A DNA stretch of 9,567 nucleotides from NCBI GenBank assembly GCA_002691835.1, contig NZJA01000118.1:1-9567 (forward strand), given 5' to 3'. The DNA comes from Planctomycetota bacterium (GTDB lineage: Bacteria; Planctomycetota; UBA8108; UBA1146). Both the position numbers and the translations under genes were made by a program. The notes under the pieces are model-generated. The model ran no database searches, was not told the origin of the DNA, and saw only the letters and a list, made by a program, of their open reading frames with translations. Positions 5,849 to 9,567 of the stretch are shown here, one piece after another; position 1 is the stretch's first letter, and every line of letters begins with the position of its first letter.

Positions 5849-6852
5849 GGTTGTGCCTGCGCCATCAATTCGAGATCTGCGATGTCTCCACGAGCGAATT
5901 GGCGCAGGGCGCGTGCACCGATCATGGCCGCATTGTCAGTGGTAAATCGGGGTGGTGGAAAAACGAGTCGATAATCGGGACCGAGCCGATCGGCCAATCC
6001 CTGACGGAGAGTTTTATTGGCGGTGACGCCGCCTCCAAGAACGACCGTTCTCAAATCTTCCTGCCGACAGGCCCTGCGGATTTTTTCTGCAAGCACGTCA
6101 AAGACAGCGGCTTGGAACGAGGCGCACATATCTTCCTCAGAGGGGGCATCCGGAGCTTTCTGCTCGTGTATAGCATTCATGCCGCGCCATTTATAAAGGA
6201 CAGCAGTCTTGATGCCTGAAAAGGAAAAATCCAGCGAGTCTGCATCGAGGAGAGTGCGAGGCAGTTTGACCCCTTTGGGGTCACCATTCAGTGCCGTCTT
6301 TTCAACGACAGGGCCTCCTGGGTAGCCGAGTCCCATCACAGCCGCCACTTTATCAAAGGCCTCACCGAGAGCATCGTCACGGGTTCCGCCAAGCCAGCGA
6401 GTTTCGCCCTCACCATCGACTCGATGCATGTCGGTATGCCCACCAGAGATCACCACTCCCAGGTACGGATGAGCAATCTCTTCCCCGGCAAGAAAAGCCG
6501 CTTCCAGATGGGCTTCCAGATGGTGAACCCCAATCAGTGGAAGGTTCCAAGACCATGCCAGAGCTTTGGCAGTGGTGACTCCGACGAGCAGTGCTCCAAT
6601 GAGCCCCGGCCGGTGGGCAACAGCGACGGCATCCAGATCTTTTGGAGTGAGTTCCGCTTTCTGCAAAGCGTCTTCGATGACACAGGTCAGTTGCTCCAGA
6701 TGGCTGCGACTGGCGATTTCGGGAACCACTCCACCGTATGGTTCATGTTGTTCAATCTGCGAATAAACGATATCCGAAAGGACTTCTGGCCCGGAAGCGA
6801 CGACCGCCGCGGCGGTTTCATCGCAGGTCGTTTCGATGGCGAGGATTTTCAC
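5845..6852 (-). CDS. tsaD: tRNA N6-threonylcarbamoyladenosine (t6A) transferase subunit TsaD
   Basis: TsaD (Gcp/YgjD) with TsaB and TsaE transfers threonylcarbamoyl from TC-AMP to A37 of ANN-decoding tRNAs. The 335-residue protein has the ASKHA fold signatures: LAIETTCDET (4-13), the metal-binding H111-x3-H115 in HHLEAH, VISGGHT (134-140), GEAFDKVA (163-170), GYPGGP, FSFSGIKTA (209-217), GGGVTANK (273-280) and D306 in FTTDNAAMIG. H111, H115 and D306 match the iron/metal ligands of the family. Length is normal. The loop usually ending GPGL reads HRPGL (80-84). The start is GTG, overlapping the protease stop (GTGA), with GGAG 6 nt upstream. tsaB, tsaE and tsaC are not in the window, as is common. 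Essential in most bacteria. Confidence 0.97.
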   Translation of the reverse strand: MKILAIETTCDETAAAVVASGPEVLSDIVYSQIEQHEPYGGVVPEIASRSHLEQLTCVIEDALQKAELTPKDLDAVAVAHRPGLIGALLVGVTTAKALAWSWNLPLIGVHHLEAHLEAAFLAGEEIAHPYLGVVISGGHTDMHRVDGEGETRWLGGTRDDALGEAFDKVAAVMGLGYPGGPVVEKTALNGDPKGVKLPRTLLDADSLDFSFSGIKTAVLYKWRGMNAIHEQKAPDAPSEEDMCASFQAAVFDVLAEKIRRACRQEDLRTVVLGGGVTANKTLRQGLADRLGPDYRLVFPPPRFTTDNAAMIGARALRQFARGDIADLELMAQAQP

Positions 6853-8207
6853 CGTGGACTCCGTTCGCTCAAGGGAGGTTCCTGTAACAACTGTTGGTAG
6901 CGTTCGCCATTTTCCAGAAGCTTCACTGCGGCCTCCAAAGCCGGATCAGAGATCTCATTCGGGAGGGGAACCGCTTCTGTCCGTGACGAAGGGTCCATAC
7001 TCACCTGAAGATCGGCGAGACGCACGTAAAACCGGTCACTCCAGGCGTCATAAAGTGCATATCTTTCTTCTTCAGAGATCGGGGTTTCCAGATCCGGGAC
7101 CAATCCATTGGGGAGCCCACGGTCGTCGTACAGAAGCCGATTCCCACGAGGGGGGAAGAAGGAATCGGTCGTAAGCTTAAGGAGTGCTGGAGTTTCACTG
7201 CTATCGAGGTGGAAGACTCCCTGAACAGTCCACTTGCCATAGGATTTTTCTCCTACGAGCACGGCGCGTTGATGATCTCTCAGAGCCGCCGAAACGGTTT
7301 CGGATGCGCTGGCGCTGTTGCCATCGATGAGAATCACCAGTGGAAGGTTGAACCATGGACCCGTTCCCAGTGAAGACTGGGTGGAGGATCGCTGATCAGT
7401 CTCTTCTGATTTCCGTCGGTTACGGGTGCTGACGATCTCTTTCCCTTTTTCCAGAAAGAGTGAGCAGAAGCGAACTGCTTCTTCGAGTACACCTCCGGGA
7501 TTATTGCGAAGATCGATGATCAGACCCGAAAGTTCTTCTGCTTTAAGAGCTTTCAAAGCCTCCCGGACTTCATCAGTACTTCCGGGTTGAAACTGCTGTA
7601 AGCGAATCAAGCCGACAAGACTCTGATTCTCAGGAGTTGAGTAGAGTGCACTCTCTGTCAGGCTCGGGATGAAGACTTCATCTCGAACCGGTGTACAAGT
7701 GACGATTTCGTTCAGGATTTGGACTTTGAGGGTGACCGAGGTGCCCTGTTTTCCCTGAATGGTGGATGAGATTTTTGAGAGGGACCAATCTTCGCAGTTT
7801 TCCCCATCGATGGAGATCAGTCGTGATTTTGCAGGCAATCCGGATTGATCTGCGGGACCATCCTTCAGGACGTGGGTGATACGAATTCCGTCTTCGGTCA
7901 TCTGCATGATGATCCCGATACCAAAAAGTGTTCCATTCATTTCATTTTGAAACTCTGTCGCCTGGCGGGGAGGGAAGTAGGCACTGTTTCGGTCGAGTTC
8001 GCCCAGCATTCGGTTGATCCCGATACTGAGAAGCTCTTCTGAATCAATCTTCTCGACGTATCGGGCGTCGACGATCTCCAGAATCCTCCCGGTCAGGGCA
8101 GCTCCCGAAAGTGGGTTTGGCTGCGGTCGCGGCCATGTTGCCAGAGCCACCAGCAACCCTCCGAGCAGAAAGGGCAGGAATGGACTAGGAGGGGTACTCC
8201 GGCTCAA
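6849..8207 (-). CDS. S41 family carboxy-terminal processing protease (CtpA-like)
   Basis: The 452-residue protein is a membrane-anchored or exported serine protease of the Ctp/Prc family. Residues 10-25 form a hydrophobic segment (uncleaved anchor or signal peptide). Residues about 85-170 are a PDZ domain (GIGIIM, then DGPADQSGL at 116-124). The S41 core includes IIDLRNNPGGVLEEAV (230-245), the catalytic S300 in DGNSASASE, and the catalytic K325 in SYGKWTVQ. The Ser-Lys spacing of 25 is that of CtpA and Prc. The usual GKG after the lysine motif is GKW here. The family trims C-terminal tails of envelope or secreted proteins. No ATG lies near the start; TTG at 8207 follows an in-frame TAG and a weak AGGT, and is the only start that keeps the whole anchor. 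First gene of the four-gene minus operon. Confidence 0.92.
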   Translation of the reverse strand: MSRSTPPSPFLPFLLGGLLVALATWPRPQPNPLSGAALTGRILEIVDARYVEKIDSEELLSIGINRMLGELDRNSAYFPPRQATEFQNEMNGTLFGIGIIMQMTEDGIRITHVLKDGPADQSGLPAKSRLISIDGENCEDWSLSKISSTIQGKQGTSVTLKVQILNEIVTCTPVRDEVFIPSLTESALYSTPENQSLVGLIRLQQFQPGSTDEVREALKALKAEELSGLIIDLRNNPGGVLEEAVRFCSLFLEKGKEIVSTRNRRKSEETDQRSSTQSSLGTGPWFNLPLVILIDGNSASASETVSAALRDHQRAVLVGEKSYGKWTVQGVFHLDSSETPALLKLTTDSFFPPRGNRLLYDDRGLPNGLVPDLETPISEEERYALYDAWSDRFYVRLADLQVSMDPSSRTEAVPLPNEISDPALEAAVKLLENGERYQQLLQEPPLSERSPR

Positions 8208-8385
8208 TGGGACCTACTTTCGGGAATCTGATCACTTCGTTGCTCTATGATGCCATGGCAGGTACCCCCAAATAAACCCAATGAATCTGAATTTCCGGTC
8301 CGGTATGGTGAACGGTTCGGATTTTTCTTTCCTGGCCATTATGAATTCCATAAGGCCTGACAACCTGCCCTGGAAGGGGGTCGAG
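8208..8385. promoter_or_regulatory. Divergent intergenic region with promoters for both directions
   Basis: These 178 bp separate the start codons of two divergent units and so must drive the four-gene minus operon and the plus-strand secreted protein. On the minus strand, TTGTCA (8363-8358) and CATAAT (8343-8338) each match consensus at 5 of 6 bases, but they are only 14 bp apart, which is too short for a normal sigma-70 promoter. No better pair was found in either direction. Confidence 0.25.
8372..8380 (+). promoter_or_regulatory. Ribosome binding site deciding the start of the secreted repeat protein
   Basis: GGAAGGGGG ends 5 nt before the ATG at 8386. The frame is open from 8281, but the earlier start has no such site and would put 35 non-hydrophobic residues ahead of the signal peptide. 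Another ATG at 8398 is less well spaced. Confidence 0.65.
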
Positions 8386-9477
8386 ATGTTGAATGTGATG
8401 AAAATCTACGCAATGGCCATGTTATGGATGCTGGGTGCCGTCCCTCTGAGTTTCGCCGGAGACGATGAAGTTCCTTTCCGATCGATGCTGCCCGAGAGCA
8501 TGGGTGAAGTATTGGATGATTCGGAAGCCGAGCTGGAGAGATTCCAAGGTGCAATTTACATCGAGGCAGAAACCGAGGGTTTGCAGCCTGGGCATGCCTA
8601 TACGGTTTGGGCCATCGTTTACAATAATCCAGCAGACTGTATCGGTCGTTGCAGCATGGATGATGATCTGTTTCATGCGAGTACCACTGTCTTGTGGTCG
8701 GGCGTGGGATTTGTCGCAGATGAGGATGGAGAAGCCGAGTTTGAGGCGATACTCGTTGAGGGTGAAGCCGCAGGGGAAATTTTGCTCGGGTCAGGCGTGA
8801 CCGATGCGAGCAATGCGGAAGTACAACTGGTCGTCAGGGGGCATGGGCCCGCTTCGACAGATCCGCTGGTGCGGGCGGATCAGCTTTCCCTCTTCATGGG
8901 GGGCTGTGATCTGAACGACTGTATCGATGAGCAAATGGTGTCACTGGGTGGACCGGTGATTCTGGATGAAGACCGTGCACGCTTCATGGATCGAGACCCG
9001 GAGAACTTCGGGGCATTGATTCCAAAGTCCCGCATGCGTGTCGAGCGCGAAGATGACCGTATCGAGGTCAACGGAAAAACCCGTCAACTGACTCCCGGAT
9101 ATGCCTACACCATCTGGGCCATCGTTTACAACGACCCCTTCGCCTGTAATGGTCCCTGCGACGGTGACGACAGCGGAGTGTACGGACGCTCCGTCTTCTG
9201 GTCCGGAATCGGCTTCATCGCCAACAACAAGGGGCGCGCCAGTTTCGAAACGGAACTGATCGAAGGCTATCTTCCTGGAGAAGTGCGCAGTGGTAATGGT
9301 CTTACCGATGCCAGCATGGCAGAGGTTCACTTCGTGATCCGCTGCCACGGACCTGCGGCCACCGACGACCCAGACCTTCTGGAAGCCCAGCTCACCACCT
9401 TCGACGGGGGCTGTGATCTCTTCGGCTGTGTCAATGTTCAGTCAGTGATGCTCTGCCGCTTGGGAATGATGCAGTAA
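8386..9477 (+). CDS. Exported protein with two copies of an uncharacterised Cys-containing domain
   Basis: The 363-residue product has a signal peptide (1-24, likely cleaved after SFA) and two homologous repeats, about 54-181 and 222-349, joined by an acidic/basic linker. Each repeat contains, in order, PGxAYTxWAIVYNxP, a C-x3-C pair (C85/C89; C254/C258) followed by an acidic cluster, LWSGVGF or FWSGIGF, an EGxxxGE segment, GxGxTDASxAEV, VVRGHGPA or VIRCHGPA, and QLxxFxGGCD with C-x4-C (C174/C179; C343/C348). The paired cysteines in an exported protein suggest disulfides, or a metal site with the His of HGPA; this is inference. From memory, single-domain secreted proteins with PGHAYT-W--NNP, HGPA and GGCD motifs occur in many environmental bacteria without assigned function. 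No catalytic motif was recognised. The second repeat has a different codon bias from the first. The gene is monocistronic, ending in a strong terminator. Confidence 0.85.
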   Translation: MLNVMKIYAMAMLWMLGAVPLSFAGDDEVPFRSMLPESMGEVLDDSEAELERFQGAIYIEAETEGLQPGHAYTVWAIVYNNPADCIGRCSMDDDLFHASTTVLWSGVGFVADEDGEAEFEAILVEGEAAGEILLGSGVTDASNAEVQLVVRGHGPASTDPLVRADQLSLFMGGCDLNDCIDEQMVSLGGPVILDEDRARFMDRDPENFGALIPKSRMRVEREDDRIEVNGKTRQLTPGYAYTIWAIVYNDPFACNGPCDGDDSGVYGRSVFWSGIGFIANNKGRASFETELIEGYLPGEVRSGNGLTDASMAEVHFVIRCHGPAATDDPDLLEAQLTTFDGGCDLFGCVNVQSVMLCRLGMMQ

Positions 9478-9498
9478 CAGTTTCAGAGTCACCTGGAG

Positions 9499-9535
9499 AA
9501 GGCCCGCGGGAGAAACCTCCCGCGGGCCTTTTTTT
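9499..9535 (+). terminator. Strong intrinsic terminator
   Basis: The arms at 9499-9512 and 9517-9530 pair perfectly over 14 bp (core GGCCCGCGGGAG) around an AAAC loop. The outer A-A/T-T pairs merge into a run of seven T at 9529-9535. It lies about 20 nt after the stop of the secreted repeat protein and ends that transcript. Confidence 0.95.
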
Positions 9536-9567
9536 GTCGAAGTCTGTTGAATCGGTCCGAAATGTGA

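Noticed and set aside
8281..8385. Longer N-terminus for the secreted repeat protein
   Set aside because: It would bury the signal peptide behind 35 polar residues; the ATG at 8386 has a strong purine-rich site.

Overview
The window reads as a stretch of bacterial chromosome with compact housekeeping genes and two longer non-coding gaps. No phage, plasmid, insertion-sequence, CRISPR or tRNA/rRNA features were seen. Base composition is moderate by eye. The gene content (a solo HNH nuclease of the CQYC...DHVMPRSRGG type, an S41 protease next to tsaD, larB next to a pyrK-like gene, and a secreted two-repeat protein) would fit Planctomycetota or a similar environmental Gram-negative. That placement is recall of gene neighbourhoods, not a computed assignment.

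Left part (1-2185): the 3' end of a COG1078-type HD phosphohydrolase runs off the left edge. It converges on an HNH endonuclease gene on the minus strand, and the 70-bp gap between them is filled mostly by a degenerate 15-bp tandem repeat. Upstream of the HNH gene lies about 610 bp without a convincing gene. This gap holds an 18-bp direct repeat, a cluster of inverted repeats that ends, on the minus strand, in a U-rich tract (possible small RNA or attenuator), and an AT-rich, palindrome-dense segment.

Middle part (2186-4232): a plus-strand pair encodes a pterin-4a-carbinolamine dehydratase and, overlapping it by ATGA, an exported M24B aminopeptidase P. About 390 bp without a gene follows. It contains a perfect 10-bp hairpin whose U-tract lies on the minus strand, so it serves the operon coming from the right.

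Right part (4233-8207, minus strand): four genes in the order S41 C-terminal-processing protease, tsaD, larB, pyrK-like FAD/[2Fe-2S] subunit. Every junction is a 4-bp start/stop overlap, so this looks like one translationally coupled operon. The products belong to different pathways (envelope proteolysis, tRNA t6A, nickel-pincer cofactor, flavin/iron-sulfur electron transfer). No larC, larE, larA or pyrD is in the window.

Far right (8386-9535, plus strand): a divergently transcribed single gene encodes an exported protein made of two copies of an uncharacterised Cys-containing domain, closed by a very strong intrinsic terminator. The two copies differ sharply in codon choice. This gene is the most interesting uncharacterised item. 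I found no clear multi-gene undescribed system such as a defence island.
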